A stretch of 64,000 nucleotides of DNA, taken from Ophiosphaerella korrae. Lineage: Eukaryota > Ascomycota > Dothideomycetes > Pleosporales > Phaeosphaeriaceae. The notes under the pieces were generated by a model. That model searched no databases, had not been told where the DNA came from, and worked only from the letters and a program-made list of their open reading frames with translations. The DNA lies in assembly GCA_028456385.1 (NCBI GenBank), contig JALNQF010000063.1, positions 124,001 through 188,000 on the forward strand. The letters run 5' to 3'. Shown one piece after another: positions 23,985-36,500 of this stretch. How positions within the stretch are numbered: the stretch's first letter is position 1; each line of letters opens with the position of its first letter. A program made the position numbers and the translations under genes.

Positions 23985-25413
23985 ATTATCGATTGTGTGT
24001 CGCTCGTGCGACGGATTGAGTGCTGGAGAGTCAGGAATATCAGGGTCCAGCAAGTCGTGCAAAATACACGGGGAATAGCGAGAGGAATGCTCAGGGATGT
24101 CAATTGATGCCAGTTGAGAGCGAGTGTTGCACCAAATCCAATGGAGTGGGTCTGAGCTTCGGTGATGCGTTGTCGTCTAGCAGCGCTGGCCGTTGTTTAC
24201 ACCGCCGGCAATTTCCGGTTGCTACGAGCGGAAAGTGAAAGGCTGGGCGCTATGTATCTAGCCACCTGTATTCACCTATCACCCTTCAAAACTATGGCAC
24301 AGATTGATTCAAAATATGTTCCCCGCCACCTGGTGTGTTAAGTGCGCGGCTATTTATTAAAACGGGACATAGCTTCTGTGTGTTCATGAGAATATGGCTG
24401 GTTCTCCATACATGCACAGTTTGGCCCAGCCTCCCTTCTAGGCAGGTGGTTGACGCTCCTCAGTCGCCGCTTTATCGAAAGAAGATATGGGGCCTGTGTA
24501 AAAGACTAGAGCTCCTAGTGCACGTCTTACACAATTCCAAAAAAAGGTAGAATGAGCTTTTGGGCGGGCAGTTTGCCTAGGCCTAATTGCCTCACACATC
24601 TGGATAATGTCTACAAACCAGCTCAATGAAGTATTGTCTAATAAAACAAGCCCTGAATCTATCGACATGCCCAGCTCCCACACATATTTCATTACAGATG
24701 ACGAGGAGCCAACTTTGTGCGAACTCGAGCTCTATCGAGATCTAGAATCTACAACCACTGTCTAAGCATGGAAGTCTATAGCAACCACTTGAACCACGCC
24801 AACAATCCCAGCCTCCTTCACACCAACCTTCGAACTTTCATGGCACACCAGCCCCTCCGCCAGCAAAACACTCGCGTCAGTGGCCACGTCTCCATGTGAA
24901 CTTGGCACTGAGCTGCATTGACCGTGTACTGTACCGCGAACATAACGCCCATAGATTAAGCAGCATCAGCGATAAACAAAAGCTGTATGACATCGATTAT
25001 GCACGAGCTTGTTCAATAGAAATCCTTTTGCGTAGAAATATCTTGGCTCATAACTCACTCGCACAATCTATTTCCCTTGACACTGAACCCTCACGCCATG
25101 AGAACGAGTTGTGAGTCCGAGTCAACATTGCTCATACACCCAAGCCTACATCACCAACTTACCAACCCAATCCTCAATGACATCTTACTTCAATCCATAT
25201 ACTTCAATACCTATACATACCATGCCATGTCCATCCATCTCACACCTGACGTGCAAACAAGCTCCACTCGACAAGCATGACCCTTGCCCCTCACACCACC
25301 ATCACGCAAACCACCAATCAAGCAAAGTAACCCACATGCATCCAGTCATACTCGCTCATGCTTGTCATTATCGTGATTACAGTAAGCTCGCACAAACGCA
25401 CCCCAGCCCCCCT
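23985..25413. other. Intergenic, no gene seen
   Basis: Holds the promoter of the minus-strand coiled-coil gene and the 3' flank of uch2. The first ~190 nt stay open in frame with the upstream gene. The remainder is AC-rich on the plus strand near 25,100-25,400, with no supported ORF. Confidence 0.5.
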
Positions 25414-26498
25414 TCAATCATCGCTCGCAATCCCCTGCTTCCTCAGATCGTCCCTCCGCTTCTTCGACCTGGCCTTCGCCTCCTCAACCCACTTGTCATA
25501 TGCGCCATTCCCCTCGTCGAGCTTAGCCTTAACAACGCCTTTCAGCAGCTCGCTGATGAAGCCTACAAAGTTGTGGCGGCGCAACGAGTTTTCCCACAGC
25601 CATTGCGCCCGTCGGTCTTCCTGCTGCTCGAGTTCTTCCTCGTCGCCAATTTCGCGGGCGCGGATGCGCAGGTCGCGCACGCAGGCCATGAGGTTGAAGC
25701 GGATTTCCGTGGCGGGGTAGCGGTCGATGCGACGTTGGAGGACGGGGATGATTTTGGTGGGGAACTCGGCGGGGGTGCAGGGGCCGTGGGAGATGGGGGC
25801 AGGTTGGAGGCCGTCAAGTTCATAGAGTTTGTTGTTTATCGAGGTGTAGCTATGCATGTGAGTCTGGGATCTAAAGGGCGGAGGAAGGACGCACGCAATG
25901 AAGTGGTAGACATCGTCGTCTTCGGTGGCGGTTCGTTGGGTCTCGTCGATGAAAGGTGATGATCGCGCGAACGAATTGTGTGTTTCTCGAATGAGGTCCG
26001 AGTTGGATAGTGTCTCTCCTCGTAGCTGTGTACTTGTCAGTCACTAAGCTAGCGGCACGAGTCCCTGGCACAACGCACCTCTGGTGGAAACTCGCCAGCA
26101 AACTCCTTGAACTCTTTCAGCTCCTTGCCGATGTTGACCTCAGCGTCTCTGTTGAGAAGCAGCGAGACGATAGCCTGTGTGCCACATGCATTTTGTATTG
26201 TTTGCGCGGCAAAGAAGAGGTCGTTAGCCGCGGCATGGTCGTAGGTGCCGTCCTTGGGTGACTCGCCCCGTGTCTCGCCCGTCGGGTATTTGAAGAGGAA
26301 GATTACGCCATAGATTGTGCCCAGCTGTTGTAGCTCTGTCGCTTCGAGAGTGGTGAGCTCCTCGAACTGTACGTCCTTGACGCCGAGCTTCTCGATTAGA
26401 TATGTGAAGACACCCTGCTTGCCTGTCAGTCTCTGCTTTTTGTTGGGGCCAAAGATACACACGGCATCCGACTCTATTGTATTCCAACCCCCCGACAT
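25414..26498 (-). CDS. uch2: Ubiquitin C-terminal hydrolase, UCH37/Uch2 type
   Basis: Cysteine protease that trims ubiquitin chains; in the known family it binds the proteasome lid through Rpn13. Four exons: 26498-26463, 26414-26079, 26025-25895 and 25849-25414, introns of 48, 53 and 45 nt; about 312 aa. Intron 1 is inferred because the family reads SDAGVFTYLIEKLGV; leaving it in adds 16 residues without a stop. Catalytic residues are present: Q83 and C89 in QTIQNACGTQ, H165 in DVYHFIAY, D180 in LYELDGL. The helical C-terminal region (FVGFISELLKGVV, YDKWVEEAKARSKKRR) is the UCHL5-like tail used for proteasome docking and separates it from the shorter Yuh1/UCHL3 type. Confidence 0.93.
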
Positions 26499-26787
26499 TT
26501 CGCTTGTCAACGTGTTTTGAGAGCAAGTGTGGCGTGGATGATGCCGTGTTACTATTGAGCTATGCCGCTCCAGTCCGGAGTTACGGTCGGTCCGTGCACC
26601 ACTCTCGCAATGCGGCCGCCCGTGATGAGCATTACGCACCCTGAGGGAATGTTGGTGTACCACATATATTCGGCTAAGCCATGCACATAATCTTCTCAAT
26701 TCTATTCTCAAACTCCTACCAAATGCACCCATCGTTTACACGTTCGCATATACATGACCTCTTCTTTCCCACACTTTCCTCACTCAA

Positions 26788-26823
26788 CACTACACCTTAC
26801 ACTACACCTTACACTACACCTTA
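26788..26823. repeat. 12-bp tandem repeat, three copies
   Basis: Three perfect copies of CACTACACCTTA lie head to tail and end exactly on the complement of the lhs1 stop codon (TAA at 26823-26821). It is therefore the start of the lhs1 3' untranslated region. Confidence 0.85.
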
Positions 26824-29800
26824 CAATTCATCGTGACCCTTCTTTTCCCCCGCTTCCTTCGTCAATTCCTCAATTGCCTTACGAATATCCTCCTCCGTCG
26901 CATCCTCACCAATATTAAGCTTCTTCAACTTCCTTCCCGTCTCATCTTCCATTTCGTCCTTGTGCCCAAAGTTCTTCAACTTGATTTTGTCACTGTCGAT
27001 CCCCGCCTTGCGTAGTGCTTCTTGTAGTTCCTCATCGGATGGGCCATCACCCGCTGGTTTTTCCGCTTCAGCTGCTTTCTTGCCGCCCTTCTTGGTTTTC
27101 TTGTCAGCTTTCTTCCTTGGCTTAGCTTTTGGCTTTGTCTTTGGCTTCTGGTTCGGGGGCTTAAAGTGGCGCATTTTCTTCATCATCATATCCATGATAA
27201 TATCATCCATGCGCTTCTTCTCAGCCTGGATGTCCTTGATGGTAAGAACTGGATCATCAGTCTCCTTGAGCTTTTCTTGCTTGGCCTGGTTCTCGTCAAG
27301 CCACTTTTGGGCGGAGAGGGAGAGCTCTTGGAGTTTCTTAATGTCATCGTCAGTGTAAACGGTGGGAACTTCTGTGATTTCGGGCTCAGGGGCTTCGGAT
27401 GAGGAAGATGCTTTGATCGAGTCATCATCCTCAAGGTCATCAAGAGGATCAGGAGATGGAGTAGCAGAGGCAGAAGCCTCAGCCGCGGCCGAGGCGGATG
27501 ACCTGGAGGCTACTGCCTCGCTGCTGCTAGAGCTGTCGCGCGACTGGGTCTGGATTTGGCCATCAACAAGTTGTATGACTTCCTTGAGGTGGGCGATAGT
27601 TTCCTTGAGCTCCTTGATTGCATCTGGGCGCTTGGCAGCCTCGGTTTTACGCTTGAGCACGGGGTTGACAATGTCTTCAAGCTCCTTGAGTTTGGCCTTG
27701 AGATCCTTCTCGCTGGCCTCAGCACCCTCAGAATGAATCCAATCAGAGGCAGCACTAAGCTTTTCCTCGATTGTTTCCCGAACAGTAGTGATGGAGTGGC
27801 TAATGAAAGACTCATCCTCGAGATAGTCTCGAGCACGGTAGGTGAAGGCCTCTAGAGAGTTCAGAACCTCTTCTCGCACGCGACGAGATCGGTCCGAGCT
27901 GTCAAAAGCCGCAAGTCTGCATATAATTAGTCAATAGTGTCTTGATAACCCTCGCCACAAACTCACCTATCCTGCATCCGCTTGATCTCTTTGCGGGGGT
28001 ATTTCTCATAGCCCAACTGCTTGACGTCGTATGTATGCGCAGATCTAAAAACCTTCTTCTTCTTCTTCTCGCCAGCCTTAGCAGTATCACTGCTTTCAGC
28101 AGCCGCCGATGACGAGGATGAAGATGAAGATGAACCAGGGGCAGACGAAGCAGATTCAGAGACGCTCTCGCCATCCTTCAATGGCTCCTGGTCCTTTTTG
28201 CCACCCATTCCAAAGAGATTCTTGACACCGTCAACGATGCCACCCTTTGTGTCCGTAGACTCTCCTTCGCAAGTGACCCAAGCCGACAGAATCTCGGGGA
28301 CACCAGTGATAGGGCTCAGCCTAACCTGAACGAAATTGTTGAAAGAATCACGATCACACTTGTTCTCTTCGATCATCTTAGTAACAACCCTTGTGAGGTT
28401 ACCACTATTAAAGTGAAGAATAGGCTCCTTTGATACGGAGCCCTTGGACCCAGGAATTGCTTGATACATAGTGAACTCAAATTCTCCCATCATCTGGAAA
28501 GGTATGTCCTTTGTAGCACCAATCCTCGTATGAGGGGTGAAGATCTTCTGGTCACGATCCTTGATGTTGAAGGAGTACTGGATCCCATGGTCGTAACCTT
28601 GCGTATCTACGTCACGGATCTCCTTGACACGGAAAGACGGGCTCAGTCCAGCAGCCTTGAATGCAGCACCGTGTACAGCAGCCTCGTCGGAGTTGACATT
28701 GGTCCTAACCTTAGCCTTACCAGCGAGCTTCTCGAGGCGGCTTTGGACAAATGGAGTACGTGATGCGCCGCCATGAACAATGACCGAATCAATATCCGAC
28801 CAACTTAAACCGGAGGCCTTGATGGCATTCTGAATAGGTCCATCGATCCGGGCAGCATGGTCTGCAGCAAATTTCTCCAGTGTGCTGCGCTCGAGCTTGT
28901 ATCGAAGATCAACATCCTCATATAGTCCCTCGAAGAATGCAGATGTGGCGGTGTTGGCACTCAAAACTTGGCGAATTCGTTCGGCTTCCTTGAAGAGCTT
29001 CGCAGCTGTACGTCCATGGGCCTTGACCTTCTCGGCAGTGATCGAGAGGCTCTTCGCACCCGGGAGAGCAACGAAGGAGGACACCATATCATCAACAATG
29101 AGTGAGTTGAGGGTATCGCCTCCAAGGGTCCTATCCCAGCCAACTCCAAGAACCTGTACTTCTTGGATGGTCTTGTTGCGCTTGCCCACATCCTTGACTG
29201 ATTTACCGGCAAATTGGAGGATAGTGGCCGTCGTAGATCCAGCGCCCATATCGAACACCAGGTTGATCTCGGCCTTGCCGTCTTTGGTGATGTCAGGAAA
29301 CGTTCTGCTGACCGCATAATTGATGCCAACAGCTACGCCATCCGAGACCACACCGAGTATCCTCAGCCCAGCCAATCGTGCCGCGACCTCAAGAGCTCGC
29401 CTCTCGTCGACCGTGTAGAAGGGTGGGACCGTGAACACAACATCTTGGATATCAAAGCCTTTGCCCGCCAGTGCCTTCGCGTTCTCCTTTACGTTCTTCA
29501 ATTCCATAGCCAGAAGCTCCTCAACTGTGAACAGCTTCTCCCCTCCATCAGCAAATACGTTGCTGCTGAAACTGACTGTGTTGCGTCCTTCAGTTTGTGT
29601 GACCTCGAGCGCAGGGTACCGCGCTTTATAAATGTTGACTACATCGTCGTTACTCTTTGCTCCTAGAAGGTGCTTCAAATTCGGGTATATGTCTCCAGGG
29701 AATCGAGCCTGTAGCGCAAGGGCGTCACCGCCATAGAAGCGCTCAGGGTATAAGCCAGCGGCGAGTGCCCCGTTCTTCGAGGGCTTAAAAGCGACGGCTG

Positions 29801-30005
29801 AGGTTTCTTTGCGTTTCGAGTCTTTGGTGAGGACGATTTCGAGGGGAACGCCTGGCTTCACGAGCACGGCTTTGATGTACTCGGTTCCTAGGTCAATTCC
29901 CAGAACTGCGGATGCAGCAGAGGCAGTCGACGAGAAGAGGAAGACAAGGCCAAGGAGTATCGCGGCGGGCGAGAGACGCCCTCTCCGGCGGCCTGGAGGA
30001 GCCAT
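26821..30005 (-). CDS. lhs1: ER-lumen Hsp70-like chaperone Lhs1 (GRP170/Orp150)
   Basis: Large Hsp70-family protein of the ER lumen. In the known family it is a nucleotide-exchange factor for Kar2/BiP and aids translocation and folding. Two exons: 30005-27967 and 27916-26821, one 50-nt intron whose junction gives KRMQDRLAAFDSS; about 1044 aa. A signal peptide (residues 1-30, hydrophobic LLGLVFLFSSTASA) is followed at once by the ATPase motif LGIDLGTEY. NLVFDMGAGSTTATIL and VIVHGGASRTPFVQ are further Hsp70 ATPase motifs. The C-terminal half is helical and charged, with Ser/Ala-rich and Lys-rich spacers. The protein ends HDEL, the ER-retention signal, which confirms location. The start is the first ATG before the signal peptide. 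Confidence 0.96.
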
Positions 30006-30614
30006 GCTGTGTGCAGAAGGGTATTGTGAGGAAGTCGCAGACTTCGTAGAAATCGAAGTGGGCGCTGCACCTGAGGCCAGAGGTGTGATAAAAAAAAGGG
30101 AGTCAACCCCAGGCAGGTTTGGTGGAGTTCAAACAGCGTCTACACAACCGTGGAACCGGACGTGAATTGGGAAGCGTCTCGTGGTGGGTGTAGCTTAAAT
30201 CATGTAGCTTCCCTGTTCGCGGGACGAGATATTCGACACCTGGCTCTTTCACGAAAGGACACATTGACACCACCGTTTCAACACCAGCACACCAATGGAG
30301 AAATAAAGTCAGTGCATGTCACGGTTCAATTGCTGATGCCTAGAAGCTGTATTTCCTCATTAAATTCTCTGTTTTCTTTATTCCATCGGGCTCAGGTATT
30401 GTGCAGCATGCACGCAGCGATGGAGCTATCTGACCAATCGGAAGCATTTCAGCCCGCATTTCGTGGAAGTGTCCAACGCTGAGCAAGGCGCTGTGGCGCC
30501 ATGAGCCATGGACTGACTACTTGCGTGTCTACATCTGAATGCGGCCTTCCAAAGCTCATCCCAGCCCGCTTATCAAGTTATCGGTTGCAGTCTGTTTCCA
30601 CTCGACTGTCCCGA
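30006..30614. other. Intergenic, lhs1 promoter
   Basis: A 609-bp gap between the lhs1 start and the fsf1 stop. It has no supported ORF or repeat. Confidence 0.5.
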
Positions 30615-31913
30615 TCATATACCACGGTTAAATTCCACCATCCCGTCCTTACCACCACGCCCTTGGAACTCAGCCTCTAACATATCAGCACTGACAGCCT
30701 GTCGCTGTGGAAAAGCAGCGAGCGCAAGCGGCAGTGCAAAGATGGATGTTGTGAGAATGAGGCCTACCCAGGCATTAGCTTACACTGCCAATCCGCCCTA
30801 AACTCCATGATGACTCACCCAAGTTGACTGGTGTTACCATCCTTGGCCTCTGCTTCAGCCACTCTGTCTTCTGTAGTCTGACGAGAGCAAGAGGCGGCAG
30901 GACCATAATGGGTGTTGCGTTGAGCACCCGGCTCACTGCTGTTTCTCCTACCGCTAGAGTGGCTGCCTTCCGACTCCTGCCTAGCGACTTAGGTTTGAGT
31001 TCTCCTGCTTCTACTTTTGCTTTCTCCTCATCTGTCAAGACAGGGAAGACGTCTATACCTTGGCGGATCTCCTCGCCGCGCATGAGGAACACGTTCAGGA
31101 CACCTGCGCTCGCGACAGCAGCAAATGGCACTAAGCGGCCCGCAAGCATCTTCGCATTTGGCGACAAGCTCTTCAGTCGCGGGACAAGCGCATTTAGGCC
31201 CAGCGCAACACCGCATGATGCTGTGACTGCTGTGAAGTACGATTTGACAATGGTCGATGTTGGCAATGGCATCGACTTATTCGCGTTCGAGAAATTGATG
31301 CCGACGTTGAGCGATTGGTTGGTAATCTGCCATCCCAGTGTTCCTACCGTCTGTTCTGGCTCAGTAATGACCTTATAATTTATGCGATAAACGTACTCCA
31401 AGGCCTGGCGTAAGCATCCCTGCCGTGACTACCAAGTTGGACAGTACGAAGCAGGACATGCGAAAAGGTAGAAAGACGGGCTGTCCAGTATCTTGGAGTC
31501 GTCAGCATGTTGTCATGGCCTCTGAAATGCGCAAATCGCTTGTACCTGGGTGCATAGTTGAATCTATTGTCTTCTTTGCCTGCCATAACTCTGGTGTCAT
31601 ATCTTTTATCTTGCCTGTCTTGTACGCGGTGACGAGTTGTTTCGCATTCTCAAGGCCAGCGGAGGACGTAAATAACGTACTGCATGATAATATCAGTAAT
31701 TAATCATAAAAGAATTACGAGAAGAAGAAAAAAGAATCGAGAAGCTAAAGGTCGTGGTACTCACAACACCCAGCGTACAAGTTCTCAATCTTTCGCGCTG
31801 CTATCTCACCTGGGATCTGAAATCGTGGCGGATTGCTTCACGCGCCCCCAGTAGGTGCTAAGATCATACTGAGAGACAGGTAGGTCGCGATTACCAGGGA
31901 GAGAGGACGTCAT
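30615..31913 (-). CDS. fsf1: Mitochondrial sideroflexin (Fsf1-like)
   Basis: Multi-pass inner-mitochondrial-membrane carrier of the sideroflexin family; human SFXN1 carries serine, and the fungal substrate is not established. Five exons: 31913-31810, 31679-31546, 31491-31397, 31350-30819 and 30763-30615, about 337 aa, the family's usual length. Junctions restore the family sequence: DPSTLFTSSAGLENA, TMHPDTGQPVFLPFRMS, TPGLGTVGTLGWQI and PVNLGLILTTSIFA. The N-terminus DLPVSQYDLSTYWGR and NQSLNVGINFSNANKS are signature blocks. The last exon ends FNRGI, like other sideroflexins. Intron 1 (130 nt) is long for this locus; an internal micro-exon was considered but does not fit the family. Confidence 0.93.
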
Positions 31914-32607
31914 TTTGGAAAAGCTGTCGCCGAGAGCCCACCAAATCTCTTTGAAGCTTGATGGAAGCTCGAGTGAGCAAATGCCTAGAGAGATTGAAAT
32001 GGTGGGCGGTCTCCGAGCTCGGCCCAAGTTACGATTAAGGGCCGATAAAGTCATCAGGCTTAATCTCCAAACTCAGTCCTCCCTAGGCAATCTGAATTAC
32101 AAGTGTTCTCATACGCACAGCTTCGTCAGCATAGCTATAGATAATAACCGAATGTGCAGAACTGTTAAGGTGATGGGATCACGACTGCCACTATGCTACC
32201 TAGGTATGTTGCACACCCATTGGGAGTTTGGATGCCTGAATTCCTCTGCCCCATCTCGACCGAGTTGACATTGAAGGTCGCAAAGGTTCGCGACCTTTGG
32301 GGACATATACAGTTTTTGAAACCTACTATGCGAAGGCTGTTCCTGCCTATTTAACAGGGAATGCTTTCCGCATCTTCCGAGTGCTTATCATATGCCAGAT
32401 TTCGAGTCTCAGCCTCCCTAAACGATAGGCTCTCATGTTATGTACTCATAGTATCTGGGATAGTTTGAAGTATCCATCTACTCTAGCAAGAATAAATTCT
32501 GACCAAGCATTTCACCGGTTGGTAAGTATGGATCAAAAACGCTATAACTAGCCCGGATCAGCGGTCTAATTGCACCACGCTTTTGCGGTATGTACTATGA
32601 AATGTCC
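31914..32607. other. Intergenic, start of the AT-rich island
   Basis: Promoter side of fsf1. Base composition becomes AT-rich beyond about 32,300. No supported ORF. Confidence 0.5.
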
Positions 32608-33405
32608 CTATTCTCTCAAGGTTATGAGACAGATCGATTTGAAGACCATGCTGCTTGGTCTAAAATGAGCCTTGTGCCACGCCTTCACTACTAAGTTTGT
32701 TATACTTGTAGCGTGCGTTGACCTGAAAGAAAAAACTTTGTTGATCATACGGTAGCTTCTAAAAAAGTCAGCCTTGTCACTTTTACCTATCCTTCTCTTC
32801 ATTTTTTTCCATGTCCTTATCTGAATGGGAAGCTTGTCCTGAGCATCTCCGGGATTTACCTCCAGAAACATACGATCGATTGCTCTATCGCCGGCGCCTT
32901 CATAATAATAATGGTGATCGACTAGGCGTTCGTAGTGTAAACCTTTCATGTCTATGTACGTTGTGTAGCCACTTCTAGCCTTCCAAAGAGTTGAAACAAG
33001 GTTACTCGTTATACTATCTGTATCTTCTATGCTATCATTAATGTACCCAGAGATCACAAAATTCATACTATATTGTTCCTTGGTGTCTTGCGACGATAAT
33101 CCATTTTTCAACGGTCGGGCGTTTGGCCATTGTTCTCTCGTCCAAGATCTTTGCTGCTGCATCACGGAAATATGGCATTTGGTCACCTGCAATATTTAAG
33201 ACATTAAGTTTTATTCCTCAGGTGATATTGCTCCATCCCAATCTGTGTATGCACTGACCTGTTCGATCACCGGTGCCCTGTGTTGTATATCCTTTTCTCG
33301 CCTTGCTAGCTCCTCCGTTTGCTTTAAAAGATTATCATCCGAATAGGTGAGGGGATAATGCACCTTGTCGCTTTCGGAGCATTGTCCTGAATCACTGTCT
33401 GCCAA
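32608..33405 (-). CDS. Hypothetical gene, unrecognised, possibly decayed
   Basis: Two protein-like blocks on the minus strand. Block one begins with ATG at 33405 (MADSDSGQCSESDKVHYPLT) and can splice near 33,255 to a plausible continuation (DQMPYFRDAAAKILDERTMA, then RPTVEKWIIVARHQGT). Block two occupies 33,073-32,608 in another frame (SITSNLVSTLWKARSGYTTY; GAGDRAIDRMFLEVNPGDAQ). I could not find splice sites joining all parts without a stop. It is either a multi-intron gene I have misread or a damaged one. No domain, signal peptide or membrane segment is recognised. It lies directly downstream of the broken peroxidase-P450 gene on the same strand and could once have belonged to the same locus. 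Confidence 0.3.
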
Positions 33406-33515
33406 GCATATAGTTCACTTTCTTCGCTCTCTAGCACGCGTGCCTATATTACTATCATCTCTTAGAAACTGCGAGCGCAATTATATGACCGATTGAGATC
33501 CATTGACAACCCCAG

Positions 33516-36500
33516 TTATCGCCTTTTTACAAGAACTGGCACTGCCTTCCGTGTGACAACCCCAGCGTGATAGATGTACTTATCATCGTCAGCAATTATA
33601 CCGTCTGGTGTGAAGTCATAAGCAAGCAACAGGGTCTTGACCATGACACAAATAACCTCTTGCGCAAACCATCTCCCAGGACATGTATGTGGACCTCTAA
33701 GTCCCCAAGTAATGAATTTCGTGCTGCCGATTTCAGGGCCTGTAGCGATAAATCTGTCAGGTTTGAAGCTTGCAGCATCGGAGCCATACGCCCAAGCTTG
33801 ACGGTGACTGTAGTAAGAACTAAGAGTCGCAATCTGGTTTCGTGGTACATGCACACTTAGATCCGATGCTAGGGCTAGCGGTTTTTTTGGCAGAAATGAC
33901 ACGTGCAGGGCCAGTAATAGGACCGCAGAGACGAATAGATTCGAACATACTGGCCCGTAACTTTGACCAAGCTGTGCCTCTGGAACCATCCGTTCTAAGT
34001 GTGTTCAAGTCTTCAATCCTAGCACCTTTGAGAGAATCCTTGATTTCGGAGGCAAGGCCTGGCGTGTTTACTATGTCCAGTAGAGTAGAGAGAACTGTGA
34101 TTTGTAGATTCCTGAGGCCAATCCATACTGTTAGCGTGACCAGATCCGCTGCCTGATAGTCGTCGTCGACAACATCGAGAATAAAAGACATGAAATCTAT
34201 TGTTCCTTTGGTAGCTTTTCTGTTGTTTTCTGATCTTCGTCGTTTGATGATTGGCACGAAAATTTTCCGAAACTTCCTGTATGTCCAACTTATTGGGATG
34301 TTGGTCAAGAAGCGTAGGAATGGAAACATCAAGCCAAAACCCATTACCTGGTCGACTGTTGCATTAAATGCCAGAAACATTTGTACAAGTTCGGGATGAT
34401 CGTCGGCTTCGTCACCGATTATGCAGCGTAAATGGACTTTTGTGATAAAACTGTCCATGTAGCCAGCTAGAGTTGTATGGCGCTCAGATTCCTGGTTTGC
34501 TGGTACGAGGGGGTTATCCTGTAGAACGCGTGACGCTGCTATCTCAATGGTTTTCCCAAAACGCTGTACTGTATCGGGATCCCCAAGATGTGTGCGAATC
34601 AGATTCGTGTGCTGCTAAGTGGTTAGCCATGGTACTTGAGCATGGGAAAGTGTTTCTCACGATGTTAGAATCGAAATTAGATTTCCGTAGTATGATAGGC
34701 ATGTTGATAGCTCGGAAGAATTGGTTCAAATTGAACTTCATTTCATAATTATTGTCGTCGAGCATCATCTGGAGGTCCTCTGGTCTGCTCAGGACATAAT
34801 GTGTGAACGAAGCGAGATGTATGCCGAATGCCTGAGAAGGGCCTCGTGCCAATTCTTTGAATCCCCTTAGCAACAAAGCTTTCGGATCATTCTGAAAGCC
34901 TAATGCATATCCTATGATTGGCCAGCCATACAAGCTTCGCGGATATCCTTGTACTTTATGCTTGAGCCACCGGGCAAGCAGGATACTCACAACTAAAGCA
35001 AGCATAGTAAAAATGATCTCTGTGCGATGGATTCGTAGTAGAGCGAGAAATACCTTAACAGCGGTCGAGCTAACCACGGACACATCTACGCCAGCTTTCG
35101 GAAGGGAGCAAAGTATAGGATTGGTTTCGGGGTCCATTGGAAATAACGGATTCTTTTGCAGACACTTTATTTCTGTATTCTCCGTTACAATTCTCCACAA
35201 GAGATTTTGGCCATGGGCCTGGAAGTCAAGTTCTGTCATCCAAAATGGATCATAGAAGCGAAAGTTGGGAAAGCCGGGCTTTGGCATAGGTTTCCACAGA
35301 AGGTCCTCGAGTGCATTAGAAGGGTGGCAGTCCCATGGTTGATCGACTAGCAGACATCTCATGGCAGCAAAACCAATGGAAAATCTGTCAGAGTTGCCCA
35401 TACTGATCAGACTAAACAGGCTGATTATTAGGGAGGAAGTCGGGATGGTAGCATGAGGAAAAGACGTCTCGTCAAGCTGGCATCCAACAACAAGATCGAC
35501 ATCATCGGGAGCCTTATAAAGCCTTTTCAGATCTGCGACAATCTTCGGGTCTGAAGAGAAGTCTTCGAAGGTTTCTCGTATATGTACCAATACTTTTGGT
35601 TCTGACAGATTGAATTAGCTGTATACGAATCTAGGTTCAACCGAGGCATCCTCACTGGCATCATTATATGCTTGAAAGTATTTGTTGAATGTAGGTAATC
35701 CCTGCTCTCGTTCATGGACAATGCTCGCAACGACTATATCGAATGGCTTTCCCCGGTACTTTCCGGCGGATCTGAACGATTCATCGACTCCACTCTTGAA
35801 GTTAGGAATAGTGATCGACGCCGCACCCCGAAGAACATTCTCAAGGCCGGCGTCGAGGAATCCTATAGAGTTAAAGCCTGTAGCAAATAGATCCTAGTCC
35901 CAGATAGTCTCATTCAAGGCGTCTTTAATGGGAAAACTCTTGATGATAAATTCATGAAAACGATACACTACTGCCATTTCCGCGCTGACTACAGTCGGCT
36001 TGCCGCCCTTGGTTGCTATCGGCCATGGGTACGTGTTTGCGGGATTAATCTCAAGCCAATTCTTTCCAGACATTTCTCGATATAGAGGGAAGCCGTCGTC
36101 TCTGGGCCAGCCCATGTTCTTGAAGTACGCCATCTGGTAAGCATTTCCAGTGAGTGAGAACTTAGCTGATAGCAAGATGCGAGTGGTCTGGTAGAGGTCT
36201 TCGTCACCAAAGTCAGGTCGCTGCTTTGCAAGAATGCCGCACAGTCGATTATGCTCTCGCAGTAGCAGCGTATGGACTGCCAACATAAGCCAATCTTCGT
36301 TCGTTCTGGCATCACCTCCAGCGAAAAGAGTCGCTGGATCGACACCGGGCTTGGTTCGGGTTGGTACATTCATAGTGTTGAAAGGAAGATATGAGCTAAT
36401 GTACTTTGCACCACGAACCACTTGCTCTTGTGTAAGTAACTTGCCACCCACATGAGAGCGTAGCTTCTGAGCAACCTCAGGTGTACTTCCGTACAGAGCG

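Noticed and set aside
26788..26823. 12-bp tandem array as a CRISPR-like or satellite array
   Set aside because: Only three contiguous copies without spacers; a simple tandem repeat in a 3' untranslated region.
30149..30170. ERSE-like CCAAT/CCACG pair upstream of lhs1
   Set aside because: The spacer is 12 nt, not the 9 of the mammalian element, and fungi use different unfolded-protein elements.
31740..31800. A micro-exon inside fsf1 intron 1
   Set aside because: It would insert residues absent from sideroflexins, while direct splicing gives the family sequence DPSTLFTSSAG.
35881..35960. An intron skipping the TAG at 35896-35894
   Set aside because: The only nearby donor (GTTTTC, at about 35,938) is poor, and removal would delete conserved peroxidase sequence on both sides of the stop.
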